From Saprospirales bacterium (GTDB taxonomy: Bacteria > Bacteroidota > Bacteroidia > Chitinophagales > JADIYW01), in assembly GCA_016711605.1 (NCBI GenBank), contig JADJSS010000007.1, forward strand, positions 1 through 64,000: DNA of 64,000 bases. The letters run 5' to 3'. Both the position numbers and the translations under genes were made by a program. Below, piece by piece: positions 45,743 through 55,020 of this stretch (positions are counted from its first letter, which is position 1; every line of letters starts with the position of its first letter). Below the pieces are notes generated by a model, which worked only from the letters and a program-made list of their open reading frames with translations, had not been told where the DNA came from and made no database searches.

Positions 45743-46249
45743 ATGAAAGTATTCGCAATCATTTTTCTTTCCTTATTTTCTTTTAAATCTTGTTTGCAAG
45801 ATGGCACTACAATTAATGTAGTTATGGACGATGCAGGTGGCTTGCAAAGTGGCTCAAAAGTAAAATGCAAAGGTTTGGATGTTGGCAAAGTAAACGATAT
45901 AAAAATTGTTGGCGATAAAGTAATTGCAACTATAAAATTAAATGAAGATTTCCAACCAACAAAAGGAAGTACAGCGCAAGTAAATCTAGAAAATATTTTT
46001 AATGGTAGAAACCTAACTATTTTGCCGTCTTCATCTACCGAATTTTTATCAAATGGCGACACTATTTATGCAAAAAACAATAACGGCTTAGAACTTATAA
46101 ACAGTTTCATAAAAGGTGCAAATTTAGACTCTATAGTTGGTAATATTGATGTAAGTTTAGATTCGCTTAGCGATGGTTTAATGGCAGACTCAGCAAAATT
46201 TAGAAAACTATTTGAAAGTGCAGGAAAAATGATCAACTTTAACAAGTAA
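45743..46249 (+). CDS. small MCE/MlaD-domain lipoprotein
   Basis: 168 residues. The signal peptide has a lipobox-like FKSC at residues 15-18. A single MCE domain (INVVMDDAGGLQSGSKVKCKGLDVGKVNDIKI) is followed by VNLENIFNGRNLTILP, then a short helical C-terminus (DSLSDGLMADSAKFRKLFESAG). MCE proteins carry lipid between membranes; most Bacteroidota members are longer (about 300 residues or more), are anchored by a helix and sit beside MlaE/MlaF genes. No such partners are here, so this stand-alone form is unusual. Confidence 0.8.
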   Translation: MKVFAIIFLSLFSFKSCLQDGTTINVVMDDAGGLQSGSKVKCKGLDVGKVNDIKIVGDKVIATIKLNEDFQPTKGSTAQVNLENIFNGRNLTILPSSSTEFLSNGDTIYAKNNNGLELINSFIKGANLDSIVGNIDVSLDSLSDGLMADSAKFRKLFESAGKMINFNK

Positions 46250-46370
46250 TTAAGATAAAAACCTGCATTTTGCCAAACATTTTTCATACAAAAAACTACT
46301 ACTCTTTTATTACGATTTATTAACGTAAAATGTGGATAAACAAGCCACAAAAATCACTGTTTTCGCTTCA

Positions 46371-46378
46371 TAATTTTG
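46371..46378 (+). promoter_or_regulatory. possible -7 box (TAATTTTG) of gyrB
   Basis: TAATTTTG fits TAnnTTTG, about 110 bases upstream of the ATG. No convincing -33 element. Confidence 0.35.
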
Positions 46379-46487
46379 TATTTTCGCATACCTAATTTTT
46401 AGGTGATGAAAGAATAAGATTTTTCAAAAAATAAAATATAAAAATCTTGTTTCTCAAATCTAAATTATTCAATACTATTTTAAATTT

Positions 46488-48449
46488 ATGAGCGACGAAA
46501 TTGAACAAATTACAAGTAATAATTACGGTGCCGATAACATCACCGTTTTAGAAGGTTTAGAAGCAGTTCGTATGCGACCTGCGATGTACATTGGCGACAT
46601 CAACACACGTGGTTTGCATCATTTGGTATATGAAGTTGTCGATAACTCTATTGATGAAGCATTAGCAGGTCATTGTTCTAATATCTTTGTAAAAATACAC
46701 GAAGACAATTCTGTTTCTGTTGAAGATGATGGTCGTGGAATTCCTGTAGATATGCATAAAAAAGAAGGACGTTCTGCATTAGAAGTTGTATTAACCGTTT
46801 TGCACGCAGGTGGTAAATTTGATAAAGACACGTACAAAGTTTCCGGTGGTTTGCATGGTGTTGGTGTTTCGTGCGTAAATGCATTGTCAAGTTATTTATT
46901 AGTAACCGTTCAGCGAGATGGCAAAAAATATCAACAAGAATATAGCATTGGCGTTCCAAAATATCCTGTAAAAGAAATTGGAACTTCTGATAAACATGGA
47001 ACAACGGTTCATTTTAAACCAGACGCAACTATTTTCACGGTACACGAATATAACTACGACACATTGGCTGCACGTATGCGCGAGCTGTCTTACTTAAATC
47101 GTGGAATCAGTATTACTATTTCTGATGATAGAAATAAAGACGAAAATGGCGAACCATTTACAGAACATTTTTTATCAGAAGGTGGTTTATCTGAGTTTGT
47201 TCAGTTTTTAGATAAAACACGTCAACCATTGATTCCTGACCCAATTTATATGGAAGGTTTAAGAGACAACGTAGTAGTTGAAGTTGCCTTCCAATACAAC
47301 GATTCATACATTGAAAATATTCACTCATATGTAAATAACATTAACACCATTGAAGGTGGTACGCATGTGGTTGGCTTTCGTCGTGCATTAACCAGAGTTT
47401 TTAAAGGTTGGGCAACTAAAAACGATTTATTCAAGAATTTAAAAGTAGAAATCAGTGGTGAAGATTTTCGTGAAGGTATTACTTGTTTAGTTTCTGTGAA
47501 AGTTCCGGAACCATCTTTTGAAGGACAAACAAAAACTAAACTTGGAAACTCAGAAGTAGATGCAATTGTCGCTGGAATTGTTGGCGAAAAATTAGAATAT
47601 TATTTAGAAGAAAATCCGAAAGAAGCCAAAACCATTGTAAACAAAGTAATTTTGGCTGCTACAGCTCGTATGGCTGCAAAAAAAGCACGCGAATTAGTAC
47701 AACGTAAAAGTGTATTAGGTGGTGCTGGTTTGCCTGGAAAATTATCTGATTGTGCAGATAAAGATCCAACTGTTTGCGAATTATTTTTAGTCGAAGGTGA
47801 CTCTGCAGGTGGAACCGCAAAACAAGGAAGAAACCGTGCATTTCAGGCAATTTTACCATTAAGAGGAAAAATCTTAAATGTAGAAAAAGCAATGGAGCAC
47901 AAAATTTATGAAAACGAAGAGATTAAAAATATTTTCACTGCTTTAGGTGTAACCAAAGGTGTTGAAGGCGATGATAAAGCATTAAATATTTCTAAATTAC
48001 GTTATCACAAAATAGTCATCATGTGCGACGCCGACGTAGATGGTTCTCACATTACAACTTTAATTTTAACGTTCTTTTTCCGTCACATGAAAGAAATGAT
48101 TGAAAACGGATACATTTATATTGCTTCACCACCATTGTATTTAGTGAAAAAAGGCAACAAGCAACATTACGCTTGGAACGATGAAGAACGCAAAAAATTT
48201 ATCAAAGAATTAGCTGGTGATGGCAAAGAAGATAGTGTACACACACAACGTTATAAAGGTTTAGGTGAAATGAATGCGGAACAATTATGGGAAACAACTT
48301 TAAATCCAGACACCAGAACATTCAGACAAATCACGATAGATAATGCTGCAGAAGCAGATCATGTTTTCTCTATGTTGATGGGTGACGAAGTGCCGCCACG
48401 CCGTGAGTTTATTGAAGCGCACGCAAAATATGCGAAGATTGATGTGTAG
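46488..48449 (+). CDS. gyrB: DNA gyrase subunit B
   Basis: ATPase subunit of the type IIA topoisomerase that introduces negative supercoils. 653 residues. GHKL ATP site: VYEVVDNSIDEALAG, DDGRGIPVD, GGLHGVGVSCVNALS. Transducer and Toprim: LFLVEGDSAGGTAKQGRNR and MCDADVDGSHI. The C-terminus DEVPPRREFIEAHAKYAKIDV is typical. Target of novobiocin and, if the nearby ParE-like toxin is a true ParE, of that toxin. Followed by simple repeats and a terminator. Confidence 0.97.
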   Translation: MSDEIEQITSNNYGADNITVLEGLEAVRMRPAMYIGDINTRGLHHLVYEVVDNSIDEALAGHCSNIFVKIHEDNSVSVEDDGRGIPVDMHKKEGRSALEVVLTVLHAGGKFDKDTYKVSGGLHGVGVSCVNALSSYLLVTVQRDGKKYQQEYSIGVPKYPVKEIGTSDKHGTTVHFKPDATIFTVHEYNYDTLAARMRELSYLNRGISITISDDRNKDENGEPFTEHFLSEGGLSEFVQFLDKTRQPLIPDPIYMEGLRDNVVVEVAFQYNDSYIENIHSYVNNINTIEGGTHVVGFRRALTRVFKGWATKNDLFKNLKVEISGEDFREGITCLVSVKVPEPSFEGQTKTKLGNSEVDAIVAGIVGEKLEYYLEENPKEAKTIVNKVILAATARMAAKKARELVQRKSVLGGAGLPGKLSDCADKDPTVCELFLVEGDSAGGTAKQGRNRAFQAILPLRGKILNVEKAMEHKIYENEEIKNIFTALGVTKGVEGDDKALNISKLRYHKIVIMCDADVDGSHITTLILTFFFRHMKEMIENGYIYIASPPLYLVKKGNKQHYAWNDEERKKFIKELAGDGKEDSVHTQRYKGLGEMNAEQLWETTLNPDTRTFRQITIDNAAEADHVFSMLMGDEVPPRREFIEAHAKYAKIDV

Positions 48450-48486
48450 TAAATAGTTACAAGTAATAAGTTGTAAGTAATAAGTA
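48450..48486. repeat. simple intergenic repeat AAGTAATAAGTTGTAAGTAA
   Basis: Direct repeats of GTAATAAGT/GTAAGTAA directly after gyrB. Resembles 31721-31753 and 945-975. Confidence 0.5.
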
Positions 48487-48517
48487 AAATCCGTTCAATA
48501 TTTGAACGGATTTTTTT
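48487..48517 (+). terminator. intrinsic terminator of gyrB
   Basis: AAATCCGTTCAA / TTGAACGGATTT stem (48487-48513) with a 3-base loop and a T-run. It can also serve the convergent gene ending at 48519. Confidence 0.85.
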
Positions 48518-48518
48518 A

Positions 48519-49448
48519 TCACCAAAACTTAGGTAAAAATCTAGGCACTCGTTTTATATAATTTAAATATTCAGGATATTTTGTCGATGAAATGCCTTCG
48601 CTGAAATTCGCACTGCCTTGAAACAATAAAACCAACAACACACAGCCAGCCATGCTCCAATTTAGCCATCTTCCAGTTGCTGCAACACTCATTAAATAAA
48701 AAACAATCCAAATACTTTGTTCGCTTGCATAATTTGGATGACGAACTTTGCTCCATAAACCACTCGAAATAAAACCATTTTGTTGTTCTTCATTCAATGG
48801 TTTTCCAGCTTTTATTTTTTTATGTTTCTGCGTTTGAAAATTCCATTGTTGTTGGTCTGCAATCAGTTCAATAATAACAAAACCAATTAACAACGCTGCT
48901 AAAATATAATCTACAAAACCTATTGCTTTGGTTGCATTTAACACCACAACTGCTGGCAACGTAAACGCCAAAATCAATGCTTGTTGATATAAGCAAATAA
49001 ACAATAGATGAAAAATTGAAAAACGGATTTTACCTTGTAAAAACGGATCTTGACGCAAAACAGTCCAACGGTAATCTTCTTCACCAGACCAGAATTTCCA
49101 ACTGTAACCACCACGTCGTCCAAAATTATACGTAAGTCGTGCACTCCAAATTCCAACAACAAAAAGCATCAAAACTAATCGTGGTTGCCAGCCACTTGCA
49201 TACGCAACATACAGCACATAAAAAAATGGCATAATGCTCCACAATTTATCTGTTTGACTATAATTCTTAGTTAATTCGCCAACAATATAACATACTAAAA
49301 CAACTGCAAGCATTGCATACACTAAATTTTTCAATACCTGTTTTTGTAAATCAATTAATGGCACATCATAAAAAATAGCGAAAACTGGAATTACAATTAA
49401 AGCAATACTCAGTAAAATGGCTGTTGTTAAAACATTTTGATTCTTCAT
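48519..49448 (-). CDS. DUF1295 (steroid 5-alpha-reductase-like) membrane protein
   Basis: 309 residues from Met 49448 (a longer frame from 49475 exists). Around eight hydrophobic helices. The C-terminal signature GLWSKVRHPNYASEQSIW and the region LIADQQQWNF are those of DUF1295 proteins, distant relatives of steroid 5-alpha-reductases and isoprenylcysteine methyltransferases. The reaction is unknown; a lipid or steroid-like reductase is plausible. It stands between convergent gyrB and a divergent DUF998-type gene. Confidence 0.87.
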   Translation of the reverse strand: MKNQNVLTTAILLSIALIVIPVFAIFYDVPLIDLQKQVLKNLVYAMLAVVLVCYIVGELTKNYSQTDKLWSIMPFFYVLYVAYASGWQPRLVLMLFVVGIWSARLTYNFGRRGGYSWKFWSGEEDYRWTVLRQDPFLQGKIRFSIFHLLFICLYQQALILAFTLPAVVVLNATKAIGFVDYILAALLIGFVIIELIADQQQWNFQTQKHKKIKAGKPLNEEQQNGFISSGLWSKVRHPNYASEQSIWIVFYLMSVAATGRWLNWSMAGCVLLVLLFQGSANFSEGISSTKYPEYLNYIKRVPRFLPKFW

Positions 49449-49527
49449 GCTACAAAATTGAAAATTATCATTCACATTCAGTTCACTGAAAACAAGTAAA
49501 AAGAATTTTGTTTTGTACTTTTATAGA

Positions 49528-50229
49528 ATGAACAAACAACCAATCGCATTTAAAATCTTATTTTTTAGTTGTATTTTATTTTTAGTATCCACTGGAATTG
49601 GCATGCTTTTCTTTCCTGGCGGTACTATTCTCGACCATAATACCAAAGGTTATAGTTTTTTCAATAATTTCTTTTCAGAATTAGGCAGATGGCGCACACA
49701 CAACGGCGAAACAAAATGGATTTCTTTTTTTGGATTTGAAATTGCCTTATTATTTCATGCATTTGCCATGTTTTATTTCAATATTTTCTTTTTAAAAGAA
49801 ACTAAAAGTATACGACTCAACCAAACAGCACACTTTATTGCATTAATTAGTGGCTCTTTATTTCCGTTTTTATTAGCAGGAATTGCATTAACACCATGCG
49901 ATTTATATTTGCCTTTTCACATGGATTTTGTGTACGCTGGCTTTGGCATGTTGATTCCTTTGAGTTTTGCATATACCATTTTAATTCGCAAACACCATTT
50001 GTTGCCTAATAAATATGGTAATTTAATGCTAACCATTGTTGTTGCAATTGCATTTTATATTTTGTTAATGAAATTTGGTCCAAGTCCAAGGCAAGTACCA
50101 TATGTGCAACAAACTGCGCAAAAATTAATCGTTTACTCCATGATATTTACGTTGTTGTATTTATCAATTGGATGTATGAAACATTTACATATTCCAACAG
50201 AAAAAGAAATAGAAGATGCTGCTGAATAA
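49528..50229 (+). CDS. DUF998-like integral membrane protein
   Basis: 233 residues, six or seven hydrophobic helices. Features FFNNFFSELGRWRTHNGE, resembling the N-F-S-x-L-G motif of DUF998 proteins, and ALTPCDLYLPFHMDF. The start at 49528 (MNKQPIAF) is taken over an upstream Met at 49513. The function is unknown. Divergent from the DUF1295 gene 80 bp away and followed by a REP-like hairpin block. Confidence 0.78.
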   Translation: MNKQPIAFKILFFSCILFLVSTGIGMLFFPGGTILDHNTKGYSFFNNFFSELGRWRTHNGETKWISFFGFEIALLFHAFAMFYFNIFFLKETKSIRLNQTAHFIALISGSLFPFLLAGIALTPCDLYLPFHMDFVYAGFGMLIPLSFAYTILIRKHHLLPNKYGNLMLTIVVAIAFYILLMKFGPSPRQVPYVQQTAQKLIVYSMIFTLLYLSIGCMKHLHIPTEKEIEDAAE

Positions 50230-50260
50230 ATAAACTTTGCTATCACATTTTACCTAATAC

Positions 50261-50332
50261 ATGTCGAACGTAGTTCGACATTCCTTCTCCAATTGGAGAA
50301 GGTGATCTCGCCAAAGGCGAGATCGGATGAGG
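50261..50332. repeat. REP-like block of three consecutive hairpins
   Basis: Three perfect palindromes side by side: ATGTCGAAC-GTA-GTTCGACAT (50261-50281), CCTTCTCCAATTGGAGAAGG (50283-50302), GATCTCGCC-AAA-GGCGAGATC (50304-50324), then GGATGAGG. More GC-rich than its surroundings. Non-coding. Confidence 0.8.
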
Positions 50333-50404
50333 CAGAAATATCTTATCTTTTGGATAGAATGCATTTCACAATATTGTGTATCTTTAATCAATAAAACAAA
50401 TCAT

Positions 50405-51259
50405 ATGTCAACAATAAAAAATGCCAATGTATTGGTTACAGGTGGTGCTAACGGCATCGGAAAATTAATGGGTTTGAAATGCCTGCAAGAAGGTGCAGCC
50501 AATCTCATAATTTGGGACATTAATGAAGAAAATCTTTTTAAAACACAAAAAGAATTTAATTCAAAAGGATACAATAATGTGCACACGTATGTGGTAGATG
50601 TTTCGAATGTAAATGATATTGAACGCAATGCAACCGAAGTGTTATTAGAAATTGGAAACGTAGATATGTTATTTAATAATGCAGGAATTGTTGCTGGAAA
50701 AAAATCATTCTGGGAACACACTGCGAAAGATATTGAAAAGACATTAAGCATTAACATAAGTGGTGTGATGAATGTAACACGCGTATTTATTCAAGATATG
50801 ATTAAACAACGAAAAGGACACATCATCAATATTGCATCTGCATCTGGTTTAATTCCATTACCTAAAGGTTCGGTTTATGCTTCCAGTAAATGGGCCGTGC
50901 TCGGTTGGAGTGAAAGTTTGAGAATGGAATTTGAATTGGAAGGAAAAGATTTACATGTAACTACGGTTTGCCCAAGTTTTATTGACACTGGTATGTTTAA
51001 AGGTGTGAAAGCACCGTTATTGTTTCCTTTGTTGCAACCAGATGACGTAGTAACTAAAATCATTAAAGCTGTAAAAAATAATGATACAATTTTAATGATG
51101 CCAGAAAATGTAAATATTGTTCCATTTTTAAAAGGTGTTTTTTCTGGAAAAATATTTGATAAAGTTGCTGGATTTTTAGGCGTTTACTCATCAATGAATA
51201 GCTTTGAAGGCAGACCAGAAAACGAACGAGTACCTGAGAAAAAAAGCAAAGCGAAATAA
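50405..51259 (+). CDS. short-chain dehydrogenase/reductase
   Basis: 284 residues from Met 50405 (MSTIKNANVLVTGG); the longer upstream frame runs through the hairpin block. Classical SDR: TGGANGIG cofactor loop (residues 12-19), NNAG, catalytic Ser in IASASG and YASSKWA (Tyr, Lys). The acidic Asp in WDINEEN after strand 2 favours NAD. Resembles epidermal retinol dehydrogenase-like (RDH10/DHRS) members that oxidise long-chain alcohols. The aldehyde dehydrogenase gene 194 bp downstream could act on its product; that pairing is an inference. Confidence 0.9.
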   Translation: MSTIKNANVLVTGGANGIGKLMGLKCLQEGAANLIIWDINEENLFKTQKEFNSKGYNNVHTYVVDVSNVNDIERNATEVLLEIGNVDMLFNNAGIVAGKKSFWEHTAKDIEKTLSINISGVMNVTRVFIQDMIKQRKGHIINIASASGLIPLPKGSVYASSKWAVLGWSESLRMEFELEGKDLHVTTVCPSFIDTGMFKGVKAPLLFPLLQPDDVVTKIIKAVKNNDTILMMPENVNIVPFLKGVFSGKIFDKVAGFLGVYSSMNSFEGRPENERVPEKKSKAK

Positions 51260-51319
51260 TAAATTAAAATTTATTTTAAAACATAGTTCTATTAATTACA
51301 GCTAAAATATATGAATTAG

Positions 51320-51391
51320 ATGCCGAAACGAGTTCGGCATGACAGCGACGCAGTACCGCGACGATGTCATCCTGAACTTGTTTCAGGATCT
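51320..51391. repeat. REP-like intergenic hairpins
   Basis: ATGCCGAA-ACGAG-TTCGGCAT (51320-51340) and ATCCTGAA-CTTGT-TTCAGGAT (51369-51389) with a GC-richer linker; the second resembles a repeat found in many bacterial genomes. Non-coding, between the SDR and ALDH genes. Confidence 0.75.
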
Positions 51392-51453
51392 ATTTGCTGG
51401 CTACTTTAAAACTAAGTTATTTATAATTAAACCATTCTAAAAACCAATAAATA

Positions 51454-52842
51454 ATGGCTACCAAAACCAAAATAAGTTCAATCATAGCTCAAACCATTCA
51501 ACAACAACGCAACTTTTTTGAAAGCGGCGCAACACGAAATATCGATTTCAGAATTGAACAATTAACCAAATTTAAAAAAGCAATTCAGGATAACGAAGAC
51601 AATATTTATGTTGCACTCAATGCTGATTTTAAAAAATCAAAATTTGAGACATTCGCAACTGAAATTGGAATTCTATATGAAGAAATTTCGTGTATGCTCA
51701 AAAACATAAAAAAATGGGCAACACCACAATTAGTTTCAGATACCATCGCCAATTTTCCTTCTAAAAATTATATCTATCCAGATCCATACGGTGTTTGTTT
51801 GGTAATTGGTGCATGGAATTATCCGTTGCAACTAACGCTTGCACCAATAATTGGCGCAATGGCTGCAGGCAATACATGTATCATCAAACCACCACGTGCA
51901 GCATTGAATACTTATCACATCATTCAAAAAATAATTGCTGAAACATTTAATGAAGAATACATTGCTGTGCTAGATGAACACTCAGATAATACAGAAATGT
52001 TGACGTATAGATACGATTATATTTTCTTTACTGGTGGTGTTGAAATTGGCAAGACTATTGCTCGTGCTGCTGCAGAATTTTTAACACCAACTACGTTAGA
52101 ATTAGGTGGAAAAAGTCCATGTGTGGTAGATAAAAATGCAGATATAGAAGTTGCTGCAAGACGTGTGGCTTGGGGCAAATTTTTAAACGGTGGACAAACT
52201 TGTGTAGCACCAGATTATTTATTGTTGCATGAAGAGGTGAAAGAAAAATTCTATAAATATTTTACTAAAAGTGTGAAAGATTTTTATGGCAACAATCCGC
52301 AAGATAGTGCCGATTATCCAAGAATTATTAATGACAGACATTTTGATAGATTAGCTGCATTATTAAAAGATGGAAACATCATTGTTGGCGGACAAACCGA
52401 TCACGACACACGTTACATTGCACCAACCATGATAGAAATTGATTCGTTAGAACATCCATTGATGAACGATGAAATTTTTGGACCCATTTTACCAGTGTTG
52501 TTGATGAACGATATGGATGAAGCGATATCCATTATCAAACAATTTGAAAAACCGTTGGCGTTTTATTTATTTACGAATAATTACAATACACAACAAAAAT
52601 TCTTAAACACTATACAATTTGGTGGTGGTTGCATTAACGATACCGTTTCGCATTTTGTGAATGATGGCTTGCCGTTTGGTGGTGTTGGCAATAGTGGTGT
52701 TGGCGCATATCACGGTAAATTTAGTTTCGATACGTTTACGCATTTCAAAGGTGTTTGCCACAAAGTTACTTGGCCAGATGTGCCATTGCGTTATCCACCA
52801 TATAATGGAAAATTAGGCATTGTGAAACAAGTAATGAAATAG
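51454..52842 (+). CDS. aldehyde dehydrogenase, class 3-like
   Basis: 462 residues, NAD(P)-dependent oxidation of aldehydes to acids. Landmarks: GAWNYPLQLTLAPIIGAMAAGN, FFTGGVEIGKTIARAAAEF, catalytic Glu in TLELGGKSPC, catalytic Cys in NGGQTCVAPDY, and the ALDH3-type C-terminus RYPPYNGKLG. Class 3 enzymes act on fatty or aromatic aldehydes. The neighbouring SDR suggests oxidation of an alcohol to an acid in two steps. No signal peptide, so cytoplasmic or membrane-associated. Confidence 0.93.
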   Translation: MATKTKISSIIAQTIQQQRNFFESGATRNIDFRIEQLTKFKKAIQDNEDNIYVALNADFKKSKFETFATEIGILYEEISCMLKNIKKWATPQLVSDTIANFPSKNYIYPDPYGVCLVIGAWNYPLQLTLAPIIGAMAAGNTCIIKPPRAALNTYHIIQKIIAETFNEEYIAVLDEHSDNTEMLTYRYDYIFFTGGVEIGKTIARAAAEFLTPTTLELGGKSPCVVDKNADIEVAARRVAWGKFLNGGQTCVAPDYLLLHEEVKEKFYKYFTKSVKDFYGNNPQDSADYPRIINDRHFDRLAALLKDGNIIVGGQTDHDTRYIAPTMIEIDSLEHPLMNDEIFGPILPVLLMNDMDEAISIIKQFEKPLAFYLFTNNYNTQQKFLNTIQFGGGCINDTVSHFVNDGLPFGGVGNSGVGAYHGKFSFDTFTHFKGVCHKVTWPDVPLRYPPYNGKLGIVKQVMK

Positions 52843-52869
52843 ATTTATATTTAAAAATAGAAAATCTAC

Positions 52870-55020
52870 ATGGTTGCTTTAATCATAATTGCACTTATTT
52901 TATTATTGCTTCATTTCTATGAATCTTCAAAAAATATTCGAGAATCTATTCTTGAAATTTTATTATTTTTTCCTTTATCGATTTTTATAATTACTGAAAT
53001 TCTTTCTTGCTTCAATGCTCTTACACATGCAAGTATTGTTGGCATTTGGCTATTTATTGACATTCTATTTCTTATTTATAAACTAAAAAAAATACAATCA
53101 ACTTGCAGCGATTTATTAATTAATATTAAACAGATTATCCATAATAACAAAGTAATTAGCGCTATCATTTTTTCTATTTTAATTCCATTAGCGTTTCTAT
53201 GTTATTTCGTTCCCCCAAATAATAATGATTCGATGCTATATCATATGGCACGCATTCCATTTTGGATTTTCAATAAAAATATAAACTTTTTTCCAACAAT
53301 GGTTGGCATGCAATTGTATTACAATCCATTGGCTGAATACCAAATTTTACATCTAGAATTACTAACGAATACAGTTCATTATGCAAATTTTGTACAATTA
53401 TTTGCCATGCTTGGAAGTTGCATTGCCGTTTCGTTGATTGTAAATAAAATGAATGGAAATAAGCAATTGCAACTCATTGCTTTTTTATTAACGCTGACTT
53501 TGCCGGTTGGAATTTTTCAAGCAACATCTACACAAAATGATTTTGTAGTTGGTTTCTTTATGATAACTGCATTCTATTATTTAATGAAAATGTTTTGTGA
53601 TGCAATTGATTACAAAACTATAGTATTATTTGGTGTTTCGATGGCACTATGTGGTTTAACAAAATTTTCTGGTTGGATATTTTTGTTTCCATTCTTAGTG
53701 TTTTATTTCAATAAGTGCATCATAAAATATAAGCACGTTTTTGTTGCAAAAATGCTGTTAGTTGGTGTTATAAATATTATTTTGTTTTTGCCATTCATCA
53801 TTCGAAATGTGCAAACATTTGATTCACCTCTAGGCGCGAAAAATAAAAATGAATTATCTAGTAATTTGCAAAATGATGATTTTAGTTTTACCCAAATCAC
53901 CTCTAATACTATTAAACATGTTGCCATTTTATCAATTGTGCCAATTAATAAAATCAATAAAATAAGTTCAAAAATAGTTAGCAAAATTCATGCAATTTTA
54001 GGTTGGAAAATCAATCCGGAAAAAGATGTAAAATTCGGAAATTCCTTTTCAAATAGATTTGTATTACACGAAGATACGGTCACGAATTTTATTCCATTTC
54101 TACTATTTTTATTTTCTATTTTTTTATTGATGTATTATAGAAACAAAACCGCGATTCTTTATTTTTTATTTTTGATAATTGGCTTGGTTTTATTTTCTGC
54201 ATTTCTACGTTGGCAAGTATGGAATGGTCGTTTGTTTTTACCTTGGTTCTTATTACTGATTCCTTACTTAGTATTAGTGTATAAAAATTGGTTTGCAAAC
54301 AAACTATTTTCAAGTACAATTTTATCTGCATCAATTTTATTTGCATTTGTATGTGTTTTCTTAAATCCAAGCAAATCCATTATTCCAATAAAAAAAGGAA
54401 ATAGTTTGCCATCATTTTTATCAAATTATGATGTAGAAATTATACAAAAGAAAGCACCAACATTATTATCAACTATACGAGCACAATACAAACCAGTTGA
54501 AAACACTGACTTAAAATTATTAGTGTTCAACAGAGATTTTGCTGCTTCTACATCATTTAAAGATTCGCTGATAAGTGTGCTTAATTTTCCAAAAGAAAAA
54601 AACAGTATCTATTCAAAAAACTATACGGAACGAATGTATTGGATGGATTTGACGATTTATCAAATGATGCAAAATTTATCTGCAAAAATAGATACCAAGC
54701 ATGCAAATATTGGAATAGCAATTGTTCGTGGTACTAATGAATATTATATTCAATACTTTTTATTACATAATTGTGCGAATGTAAAATCAATTAATAATAT
54801 TTCGTTTCCAAAAGTATTGATGAATTTGCCAAATACTAAAAAATATTTTCCATATCAATATCTAATTACAAATAATGCAGAAGTTATTCATTTAATTAAA
54901 AAAGAGGAGATTGAATGTATGTATGATTTTGGAATGATTCGTTTGTATAAATTCAAAACTATTCAACATAAAAAATATATTGTAACAGATTTATTTAATG
55001 AAGTAACCAAAAACTTTTAG
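52870..55020 (+). CDS. GT-C fold membrane glycosyltransferase-like protein
   Basis: 716 residues with about 11-12 transmembrane helices in the first 500 and a soluble extracytoplasmic C-terminal part. The first periplasmic loop holds PPNNNDSMLYHMARIPFW, where an acidic residue (Asp of NNDS) would sit at the GT-C metal/substrate site, and FFPTMVGMQLYYNPL. Related proteins (family 39-like) transfer sugars from polyprenyl phosphate to a surface acceptor. Starts 27 bp after the ALDH stop; its 3' end overlaps the convergent glycosidase by 4 bp. Confidence 0.8.
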   Translation: MVALIIIALILLLLHFYESSKNIRESILEILLFFPLSIFIITEILSCFNALTHASIVGIWLFIDILFLIYKLKKIQSTCSDLLINIKQIIHNNKVISAIIFSILIPLAFLCYFVPPNNNDSMLYHMARIPFWIFNKNINFFPTMVGMQLYYNPLAEYQILHLELLTNTVHYANFVQLFAMLGSCIAVSLIVNKMNGNKQLQLIAFLLTLTLPVGIFQATSTQNDFVVGFFMITAFYYLMKMFCDAIDYKTIVLFGVSMALCGLTKFSGWIFLFPFLVFYFNKCIIKYKHVFVAKMLLVGVINIILFLPFIIRNVQTFDSPLGAKNKNELSSNLQNDDFSFTQITSNTIKHVAILSIVPINKINKISSKIVSKIHAILGWKINPEKDVKFGNSFSNRFVLHEDTVTNFIPFLLFLFSIFLLMYYRNKTAILYFLFLIIGLVLFSAFLRWQVWNGRLFLPWFLLLIPYLVLVYKNWFANKLFSSTILSASILFAFVCVFLNPSKSIIPIKKGNSLPSFLSNYDVEIIQKKAPTLLSTIRAQYKPVENTDLKLLVFNRDFAASTSFKDSLISVLNFPKEKNSIYSKNYTERMYWMDLTIYQMMQNLSAKIDTKHANIGIAIVRGTNEYYIQYFLLHNCANVKSINNISFPKVLMNLPNTKKYFPYQYLITNNAEVIHLIKKEEIECMYDFGMIRLYKFKTIQHKKYIVTDLFNEVTKNF

